Below, one piece after another: positions 23,292 to 35,741 of a stretch of DNA of 64,000 bases. Below the pieces are notes generated by a model. That model was not told the DNA's origin and ran no database searches. It saw only the letters and a program-made list of their open reading frames with translations. This DNA is from Pegea sp. RAD2-039 (taxonomy: Eukaryota; Chordata; Thaliacea; Salpida; Salpidae): NCBI GenBank assembly GCA_034620365.1, contig JAQGEQ010000240.1, positions 186,001 to 250,000 of the forward strand. Reading direction: 5' to 3'. Within the stretch, counting starts at the first letter, position 1, and every line of letters starts with the position of its first letter. The translations under genes were made by a program, and so were the position numbers.

Positions 23292-26200
23292 ATGTTTAAG
23301 ATCTTAAAATTAGTTTGCTTAATCGCTGTTATTTTTTCAATAATTCATGAAAATCACGCTTGGTAAGAAGATAAAGATTATTTTATATAGTTTAACGACA
23401 AAAATGTTTTTTAGGAGAAGAAGAAGAAGAAGAAGGTGTGATACAAGTAGTTGTTCTTGGGCTTGGGGATCATGTACTACTAGTAATTGTCATGATCAGT
23501 TACAGCGACCATATATAACCCGAAGTCAAGGAACTTGTGGAAGCTGTAACTTACCTGCTCCCAGAGGATGTAGTCATCCTGATTGTAGAAGTTCGTACTA
23601 AAATAAAAACTTCCTAACTAAAAAGATTGATTTGAAATTATAAAAACATTTCCATTCAATAATTTGATATGTTAACTAAGTATAGTATTACAATTCGATT
23701 ATGATAGCACAATAATTTTATTGTTGCTAAAATAGAAGAGCTTAAATTGTAAAAATTAAATAAATACCTTACTCAACAGATTGTGTTTGGAATAACTGGA
23801 GTCAATGGACGAAATGCCCTACTAAGTGCTCATTTTCTCAAGTTATCAGATCAAGAACAAAGCGGCCATTTGGGTCAAAAGGCCAAGACTGTACTGGGCC
23901 AAATGTAGAAGCTAAAGTTTGCGGAGTTGCTTGTTGCCCAGAGAACTGTCAATGGAGTGAATGGGGAGAGTATGGATATTGTTCAGTATCTTGCGGAAGG
24001 GGTGACGTCATAAGAACAAGACAAATAGTTAGAGCTGCAAGTTGTGGAGGTGAAATATGTCAAGGGTCATCTACAAGTACCTTACCTTGTAATACTCAAT
24101 GTTGTCCTGTTGACTGTAAATGGACGAATTGGAGTGAATTTGAAAGCTGTTCAAAGTCTTGTGGAAGTGGATTACAATCTAGACAGAGGCAAATCGCTAC
24201 GATTGCAGGTTGTCATGGCAAATCATGCCAAGGAGCAAATAATGATACAAGATCTTGTAACACTGAATGTTGTAAGGTTGATTGTTCATGGACAGAATGG
24301 ACTGCATGGCAAGGGTAAGTTTTTTATTTAAATATTTATGAGTATAAACACTTACATAAAATATAAACAGATGTAGTGCAACTTGTGGTACTGGCAAGGA
24401 AAAACGATTTCGTAAAATAAAAGTTGAAGCAAGTTGTGGTGGTGATGTTTGTGAGGGAGAACGTGTTCAAATATCTAACTGCAATACTCAATGCTGTCCA
24501 GGTGAGTTTTTGAGGCTTTTTCAAAGTGAAGCAAACCTAATTATCATATCCTTTTGATTTACTGGTTATTGAGTTTAAAAATATTTGTAATTTAATTGCT
24601 TCAGACATTTTATAAGATTTTTAACACTTAAAATATTTTAAAGTCGATTGCCAAGTATCACAATGGAGTTCATGGACTTCTTGTACAAAGTCTTGTGGAG
24701 TTTCAGGATTTACAACAAGAAATAGAAGTATTACTCAGCAACAAAGTTGCAATGGAAGAACTTGCCCAGATCGTTTTGATCAAGTTAAACCATGCAATGT
24801 GATTTGCTTTAACAATGGTACACCAGATGCTTCAACTCAAACTTGCCAATGTTCAAAAGGGTGGAAAGGAGATTGTTGTGATGAAGGTTTGTTCAACGAT
24901 GTGAAGTAAATTTTGTAAATAAAAAATAAGTGTTGATTTAAACTTTAAAATGGTACTAAGGACATGCATAACGATGAGATCAAACTTATACACTCAATAT
25001 CTTTCTAAAAATTAGAAAATACTCTAATACTAGATTTTGTATAAATTCTATAACTATTTCAGATGTTGATGAATGTGAAAACAATTTAAATAACTGCAAT
25101 CATGTAGCAACTTGCACAAATCTAATTGGAAGCTTTAAATGTTCTTGTAACCAAGGATATTCAGGAAATGGTATCGAATGCATAAGTAAGAAGATACACC
25201 ATTTTTTGAAAATCTCATGTTTTTAAAACTATATGTATAGTGAAATACTAAACTTAAGTAGAATATAAGAACGAGAAGTTGTCTTTTGTAAACAATAATC
25301 CTTATTTCTATAGCTATAATTTTACCTAAACCAAATACTGATAATTTTTTGTTCAAACTAAATTTTAAGTGCTTTATTGTTTTTTAGATATTGACGATTG
25401 TGCAGCAAAAACTGAGTTGTGTCATGAAGATGCAATCTGTACTGATACATTGGGCAGCTATATTTGTACTTGTGCTAATGGATATCATGGAAATGGAACT
25501 ATTTGTAAAGGTTAATTTTGAAACTAACTTCTTGGTAAAATAATCACTTTAATATATTTTAGAGTTGATCGTTTATTATTTAATTCATTTATTTAATCAA
25601 AAATTTAACTTTTTGGATAAAATGTAGTGATTTGTGAAGAAAGCCTTGTGTAAAAAAATTAGATTAATAATTATTACGTTCTTTTTGATATTATAATTGA
25701 TTATCATTACTTATAAATTGTTTCTATTGATTAATAAATTTTTCTTACAACAGATATTAATGAGTGTAAGAATGGTAATGATAAATGTGATTCTAATGCA
25801 AAATGCTATAACGTAAAGGGACATTATGAATGTTTATGTAAAGAAGGGTACAAGGGAAATGGGCTTTTATGTCTTGGTATGTAAATTTTATATGTTTTAC
25901 TTTTTTCTCTCTAGTATAGAAAATCATCAGTTTGAGTAACAACTAAATAGAAAATGCTTTTATTTTTGATCAACAAATACGTTTGAATCAATCAAAATTA
26001 TTCTTAATAAAAACTTTAAATAATTTTTAGAAACCCCTCTTTTTTTATAAAATAATAATTTAAGTTTGTTTTCCATTTAACTTATTTTTTGGTTTTGTAG
26101 ATAAAAATGAATGCGAGGAGAATGAAGATAATTGCAATAGCAAATCAAAATGCATCAACATTGATAGTAGTTTTCAATGTGAATGCTTAGATGGTTTTAC

Positions 26201-29200
26201 TGGAGATGGTGTCACATGCTCAGGTGACAAAAAAAGTTAAATGAAGACTAAGTACAATTTTCTCATTGAAAAAAACTGTTTTAAAAGATGTTAACGAATG
26301 TGAAGATGGAACCAATAATTGTCATTCTGAAGCTGATTGTAATAATGTAGAAGGCAGTTTTACATGTATATGTAGAAACGGATACAAAGGAAACGGTTCA
26401 ACTTGTATTGGTTTGTGTTATAAGCCTTTCAAAGAATGCAATCCAAATAGTAATTCTCTTTTAAAACATAGACTTGGATGAATGTTTATATGAATTGGAT
26501 GATTGTAATGATAATGCTGTTTGCATTAATACTGTTGGTAGTTACAAATGTAAATGCGATTCTGGCTACCAAGGAGATGCTTATAATTGTTCAGGTAATT
26601 TGATTACTTGCCTTACTATAAAGTTTGATAGTAGCAAAGTGCTTTTGTTAACTTTTAAGTAAGTTAGAATCAAAATCGTTTTTAATTCAGTTTAACAAAA
26701 TTAACTTTTAGTTAAAGTATACAAGTTAAGTTTTTTAACAGTGAGCTGTATAAAATGAGTAATTTTTCAAAAAATGTATTTGTTATATGCTTCCTTTTTA
26801 TGCTATTCCATAATAAGGAAGTTCTTCCCTTTAAGCAATCAAGAAAAATAAGTTTAATAGCAATGATTCATCGAATTGTCTGATGACTAGCAAAACATTC
26901 AATCTTATTGAATATCCTGTTTGTCATTTTACTTATTTAATATTAATAAAAAAAAATTGTAGGTATAAAAAATTGGAAAAAGGTTTTTGTTATATTTTCG
27001 ATTAGGTAATATTATTATGTGCTCATAACAACTACAATTAAACGATTTTTTAAAATTAAAGTTTGTTTTAAACCAAGATATTGATGAATGTGAAAGCGAA
27101 ACAGACGAATGCCATTTTGAAGCAATATGTAATAATACCATTGGAGGATACTTATGCTCCTGTGTTGAGGGATATGAAGGAGATGGAAGAGTGTGCACAA
27201 GTAAATAATTCACTTTCTGTCTAAAGCTGATTTGTTAAATTTCACTTTGATTAAAAACTGAAAATTCGAGAGCATCTCAACTGCTCTTAATTTAATACTC
27301 TTAAACAATTTTCTATTTAACTTTAACTAAATTTTGAAGTTTGGTGAAACTAATGATTTGCTTTTTTAGATGTTGATGAATGCTTTCAAGAAATTGATGG
27401 CTGCCATCCCAATGCAGAATGTATTGATAATGAAGGGTCCTATGATTGCGATTGTTTTGATGGTTTCACTGGTGATGGTGATATTTGTGAAGGTAAGTTA
27501 TTTTGTTAAAACTCTTATTAGTTGCAATTAAACAAAAGTATAAAAATTGAACGTTTTCTCCTGGTATATTATCTAAAGCCTGCAGGGTCTCAATATGCTT
27601 TGTTATTTTAATAAACAGATGTAGACGAATGTAAGCTTGAAGAAAATATTTGTGAATTGCATTCAACATGTGTAAATACAATTGGATCATACAAGTGTAT
27701 ATGTGATGAAGGTTTTACCTGGAATGAAAACAAATGCTTAGGTGAATGTTAACATTTATCAAAATCTAAAATCATTAATTCAGTAAAAGATTAATTTTAA
27801 ATGTGAACAGTTAAAGCACAAAGCAAATCATTTCATTTAAATAAACATTCATTGAAATAAAGATTTACTTTTAAACTTATTTATTAACCACTTTCAGATA
27901 AAGATGAATGTTTGTTGGAAATTGACGATTGTAATAAAGATATTGCAAAATGTGTCAATACTGTTGGCTCATTTAAATGTCAATGCATAGAAGGGTTTGT
28001 AGGAGATGGAATAAATTGTACAAGTAAGTAGCAACTCAAAATATATTTTTAACCTGTCTATATTCCCTATTAATTTTCAATTAGATTCTATATTTCCGAA
28101 TTTCACTTAATTAGTTTTGAAGTATCAATAGTAAATGGAATCTATAAGTAAACGGATTTGTTAATTAATTCAGAGACTAACAAATTTCACAAACAGATAT
28201 AGATGAATGTTCAATGGAAATACATAATTGCAGCAAGTATGCTGAATGTAATGACACAAATGGTAGTTATACTTGCACATGTAAATCAGGATATAAAGGA
28301 GATGGATTAATTTGTACAGGTATACCAAAACATAATATCAGACTAATATACAATATTATTCTATTATACTATATAAAGAAGTTTTTGGTCAAAGAAAGAA
28401 TTTTAATGTTCAAATTTGATTTTTTAGAGTTTAACCAATGTGACAAGAATTCTATCTTTTGCCACAATTATGCAGCTGATTGTGTGAGCATAGATGGCTC
28501 ATATGAATGTCAATGTAAAGCTGGTTATCGTGGTGATGGTTTCATATGTGAAAGTTAGTTGTTGTAACAAACATTAGTATCAAAAAAATCCTTATTTAAA
28601 GTGGAAAATAATTTGTTGACCAGATATAAATGAATGTGATGAAAATCCCGAAGTTTGGGACTTATGTCATATTGAAGCTGATTGTGAAGATACTGAAGGA
28701 AGTCACAGATGTGTTTGTATTGAAGGTTTTACTGGGAATGGAACTTTTTGTTCAGGTATCTCATAGCAAAATTTCAAATCTAAAAAACGTTAAAGTTTAT
28801 TTTGTTAGATGTTGATGAATGCCTCGAAGAAAGTCATAATTGTCCAGCAAATTCAGTTTGTGTTAATCATGAAGGATATTTCATGTGTAATTGCTTACCT
28901 GGCTTTTATGCAAATGGAATGAGTTGTGTTGGTAAGATGCTTTAAGTAATTTCATCTTTTTCATTTGCTTATTATTTAAATTGAAATCAAACTTTATCAA
29001 AATAATGAAAATAATTTTATATTTCATAAACACGCTTATTTACCAAAACCAAAATCATTTTATAGATTTGTGCTGATATTCTTCTATTTTTCGCAAATTA
29101 GAGTTATTCATCAGTGTGATACTGATTTTGTATGCATGCTATACATAAGATTCAATTTATTGTAAAGAATCGATCATTCTTTTATTTGCTTCTTTTATTT

Positions 29201-31032
29201 TATGAGCTTCTATAATAATCAGTAATTGAGGTTCATGTTTAGATATCAATGAATGCTTGTCAATAATCCAACAATGTCACCCGTGGGCAGTTTGTAGGAA
29301 CACACCTGGAAGTTTTGAATGTGAATGTGATGATGGTTTCTCAGGTGATGGCTTCCATTGTCAAAGTAAGTTACATAATCATCGTGTAACATCGTTCCAA
29401 AGAATTATCAAAAACTTTAAACAGATATAAATGAGTGTAAATCAGAAAGTGAAGTTTGTGGAGAAAATGCTTTCTGTGTTGATAAAAATGGAACTCATAA
29501 CTGTATTTGTGAAAAAGGATTTGAAAAAAGTGGTGATGAATGTACAGGTAAGAAAATATAAATGGAAAACTATGCTTTTAGTTTAGTCCTGAGATTTTAA
29601 AGTCTGTTTTTATTTATTTCATCAAAGATTTCTAAGATTAAACAAAAAGATAGTTATTTTAGAGATTCATAGAAAATGTTACTTAAAAGTTGTAAAATAA
29701 AAACAATTACAAACTAAGCACTGACTAACCTTAAAATCTACTAACTTCAATTTACTCATCTAGATATTGATGAATGCATTTATTCTCCTTGTGATGAAGG
29801 TTCAAAGTGTGAAAATACAATTGGAAGCTATAATTGTGTTTGTTTAGAGGGCTACACTGGAACTAATTTCAACTGTACAGGTGATTATATCAATAACTTC
29901 TTAATCTTTCTTTTATTTCCTATTAACTACATACAACAAACAGCTAGTTATAAAAAGTTCTTAATAAGATTGAAAACTATCCTTTAATATTAATTTTTAC
30001 CAGTAGTTATTTTAGAACTTTATAAATGTAGATATCGATGAATGTACCAGCTCAAAGCTTGAAGTAGAATGTGAAACAAATGCTGAATGTATCAATATTC
30101 TAGGCAGTTATAAATGCCAGTGTATTGAAGGTTATCGTAAAGTTGGAACTACTTGCACAGGTGACAATAAAAAGAAAATTCTATTAAATCACTTATTTTA
30201 CTGGAAACTCATTCTTTAGATATTAATGAGTGTAGTGAAAATACTGATAATTGTAAAAAGAATGCAAAATGTGTGAACTCAATTGGAGGATTTGATTGTC
30301 AATGCGTTGAAGGATATTTTGGAAGTGGGAAAGAGTGTTCAGGTGACAAAAATACTTTTTAAAGATCTTATCAAACTACTTTTGATGGCAATTTGCTCTT
30401 CTGCTATAGATATAAATGAATGTGAAAGTAACGAAACTGATTGTCATCAATATTCACAATGTATCAATCAAATTGGAAGTTACAGTTGTCAATGTTTTGA
30501 TGGATTCGCTGGTGATGGGTATAATTGTGAAGGTAAATATTTCATTTAAAAGTGATACGAAAGATTTGTATGAGTAATTTAATTCATTGATATTAGCATC
30601 TACAGCATAAAATGAACTATTTTTCAGACATAGATGAGTGTTTGGTTGATCCTGATAAATGTCATCAACATGCTTTTTGTTTCAACACAAAAGGAACATT
30701 TGATTGCCATTGCAATCAAGGATTTGCTGGTGATGGTTATTACTGTGAAGGTATATTCATTTTAGTTGAAGAGTTACTTAAAGTAACTTATGCTAAAATA
30801 AATATTATACTAAAAAATTGAGTTTCAATAATCTTTTTCTTGATTAATCTAAATTTGCATTATAAAAGCAAGCTTTTCTTTCAATTTTTTTTCAGATATT
30901 AATGAATGTGAAAATGAAATGATAATTTGTCCTGAAAATTCGGAATGTCGAAACTCAATTGGAAGTTTCAAGTGTGAATGTTTACCAGGATACTCTGGAG
31001 ATGGTTTGAACTGCAACAAAGATGACTTGTAA
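23292..31032 (+). CDS. Secreted matrix protein: TSP1 repeats followed by 22 calcium-binding EGF repeats
   Basis: Probable extracellular protein of about 1294 residues. Exons 1-5: 23292-23362, 23415-23584, 23780-24314, 24371-24501, 24644-24886. EGF exons: 25063-25185, 25388-25510, 25754-25876, 26101-26223, 26288-26410, 26472-26594, 27078-27200, 27370-27492, 27619-27741, 27898-28023, 28197-28319, 28428-28553, 28624-28755, 28809-28931, 29243-29365, 29425-29547, 29764-29880, 30032-30160, 30220-30342, 30410-30532, 30628-30750, 30896-31032. A signal peptide leads into six arginines and a degenerate TSP1-like unit, then five TSP1 repeats (NWSQWTKC, QWSEWGEYGYC, KWTNWSEFESC, SWTEWTAWQGC, QWSSWTSC) and an EGF-like CQCSKGWKGDCC. 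Each following exon encodes one D-[IV]-[DN]-E-C type calcium-binding EGF and is flanked by phase-1 introns; sixteen are exactly 123 nt. There is no membrane helix; the C-terminus is NCNKDDL. The architecture resembles fibulin/hemicentin-type matrix proteins, but no orthologue is assigned. Confidence 0.92.
23416..23435 (+). repeat. AGA microsatellite coding six arginines
   Basis: Five AGA codons and an AGG at the start of exon 2 of the TSP1/EGF gene, immediately after the signal-peptide exon. A length change here would change a basic, potentially protease-sensitive stretch of the mature protein. Confidence 0.8.
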
Positions 31033-31279
31033 CTTCAATACTGACGTCTTATTCATTATGCGGAAATTTTACTTTTAATCTACGTAATAAGATTTATTAA
31101 AGGTTACCACACAAATACTTTGAAATAAATAGTTTTGGTATGATTAGAGTGGTTACTATTTTTTTGTGTACATTTAATTTTCGAGTAAACTTGAATAGTC
31201 ATTGATCTGCCTGAGTGGTTTTTGAAAGACCTTTTCTGATTATAACATATCCGGCTATAAAGTTCTTTTCTTTACATCT

Positions 31280-31759
31280 AAAACAATTACTTGATCCAGA
31301 TCGGCATTTTTAAAGTCATGAGATTTTCTACCACAATTAACACAAATTTCTTTCATCTACTGTCAGTTCCGCTTGGCTCTTCTCCTTGATTTCCATTAAA
31401 TTTACTAATTCACTTGTAGCTTCGACCGATCTGCTTGTATCAGAGTACATCCGCCGAGGGTACTCAGGTGTCATCGCTTTTTGAAAGGTTTCTACCAAAG
31501 CCAAGGCTTTATGATCTAACAACCTTTGCCTTATATCTGATGCGTATGATCCATTTATAAACGAATATCTGCTAATACCATCTTTGTATTCTGCTTCCAT
31601 GGCATTTTGGAGCTCGCAGTCATTGGCTATACATCTCAAATTGCACCAAAAATCTTTTAGGAATTGCCTTAGTATCTGTGTTTCAGTTCGCAGCAAATGT
31701 AAATTAAGAAAACGAATTAAATTGTTATGCATCATCACAACTATTTCAGCATCGTCCAA
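31280..31759 (-). pseudogene. Degenerate gag fragment, Ty3/gypsy-type LTR retrotransposon
   Basis: A 140-residue frame (31337-31759) has the features of a gypsy-type gag capsid region: a run like ETQILRQFLKDFW, a later segment SDIRQRLLDHKALAL, then A-x-x-x-E. Just past its stop codon, in a different frame, comes a zinc-knuckle-like CVNCGRKSHDF in which the last zinc cysteine is replaced, so the reading frame is shifted and the finger is damaged. No protease, RT or integrase follows and no LTR pair is seen. This is a non-functional remnant, recognised by pattern only. Confidence 0.65.
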
Positions 31760-31801
31760 GCTTGTAAGATTCTAGTAACGACAAAAGTTAATATTTTGTA
31801 A

Positions 31802-31822
31802 AAACATAATCCTTATCATTAT
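31802..31822. repeat. Target-site duplication, left copy
   Basis: A 21-bp sequence starting AAACATAATCC that recurs exactly at 35796-35816, flanking the LINE at 31823-35795. Long direct duplications of this kind are expected from target-primed reverse transcription. Confidence 0.92.
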
Positions 31823-31987
31823 TTATTTATTTATTTATTTATTACAATAAATGTGAAGGAGGGTGCCTAAAGAGAGCACCTCTCGCTAACACACATTCTC
31901 ACAAATTAGATCTATTTGACGTGTAAACGAAAAAGCATATGACAATGAAGAATTGCACAGAATCATAGTATTGTAAAAGAGAAAAAT

Positions 31988-33919
31988 TCACAGTTTAGAA
32001 ATGGCAATGTTGGCGATATTATAACAATTCAGCTTTTTCTTGAACAGCATAAGTGATTCTGCCATGACAATCTCTGATGGCAGATTGTTCCATGCACTGA
32101 TTGTGCGGTATGAGAAAAAACTTAATCTGGTTAACGTAGCTGGTGGAGTGGGCTTATTAAGATGCAATTTATGTCTTCTAAGTTGATATAACTTGAGGGA
32201 GGGACTAATGGAGAAAAAGTCATCAAACTGAAGATCAATTAGGTTGTGAATAATTTTAAAAATCAGAATAAGTTCGTATTTAATTCTTCGGATTTCCAAA
32301 GTATCTAGATTGAAGAAGCTGAGACGATGCTTATAACTCTCGTATTTGATATTAAGTTTCCTGCAAACCAATCTCGTAAATATTGCCTGAACAGATTGGA
32401 TTTTTCTGATATCACCAACTTGATATGGCATCCATGCACTGACATTGTATTCAAGAATAGGGCGTATGTACAGTTTGAAAAGGTTGACGAAAAACCATGG
32501 ATCTTTAGAATTAAAAGTCTTTATGATGAGGTGGACAAGCTTGATAGATTTTCCAAAGATTCTGGAAACATAACTGTGCCATTTGAAGTCAGATGTCAGA
32601 GTAATGCCGAGGTCTATGACTGAGGATACTCGTTCAAGAATGGATCCATTGATGTAGTATTGGTTGCTGAAGTTGGCAGCTGGCTTACGGGAGAATGTTA
32701 TAACTTCAGACTTTGTTGGCTGGATTTTAAGTTGCCAATTCGCAGACCAGTTTTCTACAATGTTTAGTGCAGTTTTGAGTTTTGAGTGAGAACCAGATAA
32801 TAGCTTGATGTCATCTGCATACACAAACACACTGACATTGTCTACTGTTATTAGTCTTCTGATGAGGTCTTCAATAAAAATCAAAAAAAGAAGTGGATCC
32901 AGAACGGAACCCTGAGGAACGCCGCTGGTGACTTTACTAGGAGTAGATAAAGATCTTTCTACACTGGTTCGTTGGGTTCTACCTGATAAGAAATCTTCAA
33001 TCCATTTTAAGATAGAGTTGCTGATTTTTATGCTTTTCAATACAGTAATGAGCTTGTTGTGTGGAACAGAATCAAAAGCTTTAGCAAAATCAAGGTATAT
33101 GATGTCACATGGAGTATTACTTTCGTAATGAGCTGTAAGCTCATTGAAAAAAGTGAGATGTTGAGTCAAAGAAGATCTTTGCTTAACAAAGCCATGCTGG
33201 GCATCAGATATTAGATGATGCTCCGTCAAATGGCTAGTTATATGGTTGTGAATGATATGTTCTTGAGTTCTGCAGATAACCGAAGTCAGCGAAACTGGTC
33301 TGTAGTTAAGTGCAGTGTTTCTGGGACCCTTCTTATAAATTGGAGTAATAATAGCATTCTTCCAAATTTGTGGAAGTCTTCCCCGCTTAAGAGTCATGTT
33401 AAAGAGTAGCGATAAGGATAGCGCTAAAGAAGAAGTACTTTTTCTTAAAAACAAAGCTGGGATTTGATCTGGGGTGTTGGAAACTGTTGATTTTAGAAAA
33501 GAAATAGCCTTAGATACTATATCAACTGTTATGTCTAGATCTACCATCTCAGAGATATTTGAAAGGATATTGGAGTAGGAAATAGTAGGAGTATTGCCAT
33601 CATCGGTTATAAAAACCTTTTTAAATTGTTTGTTTAGCAATTCAGCTTTATTCTTTGGTTCCATATCCAGCTGATTGGCGTTATCAAGCAAGGGAGGTAG
33701 ATGAGATCTCGCCTTAAGCTTGTGATTAATGAAGCCAAAAAACGTTTTCTTGCTAGGTGAAGATAAGATTGCACTTTCTTTTCCTAAATAGAGGCTATAA
33801 ACTGATTTCTTGTAGACTAGACAAAGATCTTTGTATAGAGGTTTGATGGAAGGATCTGCTTTAGTTTGTTTGTATAAGAGGTTTTTCAAATGCTGTAAAT
33901 TCGTTAAATATCTTGGCAA
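31988..33919 (-). pseudogene. LINE ORF2, reverse-transcriptase part
   Basis: A 643-residue frame with RT motifs in order: LNYRPVSLTSVICRTQE, the motif A segment IYLDFAKAFDSVPHNKL, GVPQGSVL, and the catalytic FVYADDIKLL. A conserved C-terminal region (RRHKLHLNKP) follows. It is the continuation of the endonuclease frame at 33904-35034 but lies in another frame. At the junction this copy has five T (plus strand, near 33925) where the copy at 56750-60570 has six, consistent with a one-base loss in a homopolymer. The RT core itself is uninterrupted. Confidence 0.9.
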
Positions 33920-35034
33920 GTGTGGTTTTTGTTGACTCTATATAAAGGTATGAACTTTTTAATTGACTCATTAACAATGTTAGTAAACCTCGAGTAGATA
34001 TCATTGATGTCTTCGGTAGAGTTGAAAACAGAAATCCAGTCAACACCTGATAAAAACTTGTTTATACTGTTATAATTTCCACGATAAAAGTTCCGTATGC
34101 TTGGAGTTTTAACGTTCGTAGAAAAAGTTTGTTGGAGCTTGAATTCAATCATGTTGTGATCGCATGTCAGAGCAAAAGGTTCATTTTGATCAACGTAGAT
34201 AACGTTATCAGGTTTTGATGTGATGAGAAGATCCAAAGTCTTACCACTAACTTGGGTTGGAAAAGTAACCATCTGAGATAGATTATTGGCATCAAGGAAG
34301 TTTACAAAGACATGACTCAGATTGGCTAAATTAGTTTTGTCTCCATTCAAATTAAACATTTTTCCATTGAATGCTAAATTTGGGTTATTCCAATCAATTC
34401 TACTAAAATTAAAATCCCCGAGAATATAAATCTCAGGACAAACAAGGCTTTTCAGAACCTTCAATAAGGCCTTAATAGTAATCTCATCGTTAACTTTAGA
34501 CGGTGGTAGGTAGGTACATATAAAGCGGGAAAACTTAGATTTTGAGTAATGAAAATTGAAAGCAATAATCTCAAATCCTGGGCAATCAATGGTATTTATC
34601 TTAATTCTTGAAATCATGGGTGCCAGTGATGTTTTATAGATTACACAAACACCGCCGCCTCTATCAAACAGTCTATCACAGCGCAAAGCACGAAAAAGAT
34701 CACTGTCATCCAGAAAGGAGTCAGGATAAAAGGGTTTCAACCAAGTTTCGGTAATGAAAACAAATGTAAAATCTTGAGAAAGCAAAAGAGCTTTCAATTC
34801 GAAAATTTTGTTGACAATTGACCGTGCGTTGAAAAACATACCTAATATAAAAGAAAAATTGTTTTTTTGACACTTGTAAGATTTGATGGTAGTCTTCTGT
34901 GTACTGTTATCTTGGGCTGGAAGCATAGTATTAATAATTTTGTGCGAAAAGAGGTTGAATAAGGATGATGTGGGTCCAGTGGTTATTTTGCACTTCCGTT
35001 TTTTGAAAAGACCTTCACAATCTGTAAAGCCCAT
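33904..35034 (-). pseudogene. LINE ORF2, APE-type endonuclease part
   Basis: A 376-residue frame with the apurinic-endonuclease fold: FFNARSIVNK, the catalytic glutamate in FITETWL, GGGVCVIYK, YILGDFNFSRIDW and the terminal CDHNMIEF. This enzyme nicks the target for reverse transcription. The frame starts at ATG 35034, overlapping the end of ORF1 by about 50 bases in another frame, as is common in bicistronic LINEs. It stops at 33904 because of the frameshift that separates it from the RT frame. Confidence 0.9.
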
Positions 35035-35741
35035 GGTGGACCTCGAACTTTGTATTTGAAATCAGTTGGTTGCTCTTTCTGATTTCGGCTGTACGCCTCT
35101 TTTAGAAGACGCTTATTTTCTACGCGATCATCTTCACACATATCATGTGCTACTCTGATGCCCTGGAATTTTTCGTCCTGCTTAAGTTTATACAGCTTAG
35201 CAAGAAACTTACGTTTGTCCCATCTTTCCTGAAAGGACACTTTTAACGGTCTTTTATGATTTGATCTTTTTGCCCCGAGTCTGGCCATTGAAACTTTTGG
35301 AGCGTCCACAGCACCAAGGCCTTGAGTGCACATTTGATTAAAAGTCTTGATGTCATCGTCTTTATCAGTCTCAGAGACACCAAAGATGATGACATTGTTT
35401 TCTCTATCCTCCCAGTCCAGAGTAAGTTTCTTGTGCGTGTCAGTAACCTTCTTGGCAAGAAGTTGCACCACGCTAGTATTTTTTTCGGATCCAGAATTAC
35501 CAACAACTGAGGCCCATGTGAGAGGCTTCTTTGTGGAGGCTTCCAGTTCATCCATAGATTTGGATAAGATAGAAATCTTTTCATTGATTTTGGCAACATC
35601 GTTGCCAATTTCAGATTTTAATTTGGTCAATTCAGTGGATATGGTGTTGCTGATGTCAGACAATAGGCTTTTGTTAGTGTTGGACGAGGTAGTTGTTTTG
35701 TCCATAGATCTACATTTAATGCAGTACCAACAAAATCCCAA
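34983..35741 (-). CDS. LINE ORF1 protein (5'-truncated)
   Basis: A 252-residue frame. It opens with GFCWYCIKCRS, the tail of a PHD-like zinc finger whose front half is visible in the copy at 19640. A predicted coiled coil follows (LLSDISNTISTELTKLKSEI onward). Then comes an RRM-like stretch (NNVIIFGVSETDKDDD) and a basic C-terminal part (KVSFQERWDKRKFL). In this class ORF1 is an RNA-binding chaperone of the ribonucleoprotein. The frame is open to its natural stop; only the N-terminus is missing. Confidence 0.85.
   Translation of the reverse strand: MGFCWYCIKCRSMDKTTTSSNTNKSLLSDISNTISTELTKLKSEIGNDVAKINEKISILSKSMDELEASTKKPLTWASVVGNSGSEKNTSVVQLLAKKVTDTHKKLTLDWEDRENNVIIFGVSETDKDDDIKTFNQMCTQGLGAVDAPKVSMARLGAKRSNHKRPLKVSFQERWDKRKFLAKLYKLKQDEKFQGIRVAHDMCEDDRVENKRLLKEAYSRNQKEQPTDFKYKVRGPPWALQIVKVFSKNGSAK

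Noticed and set aside
26266..28558. Several short EGF-containing frames as separate small genes
   Set aside because: Each is one or two exons of the TSP1/EGF gene plus adjoining intron; splice sites and phases join them.
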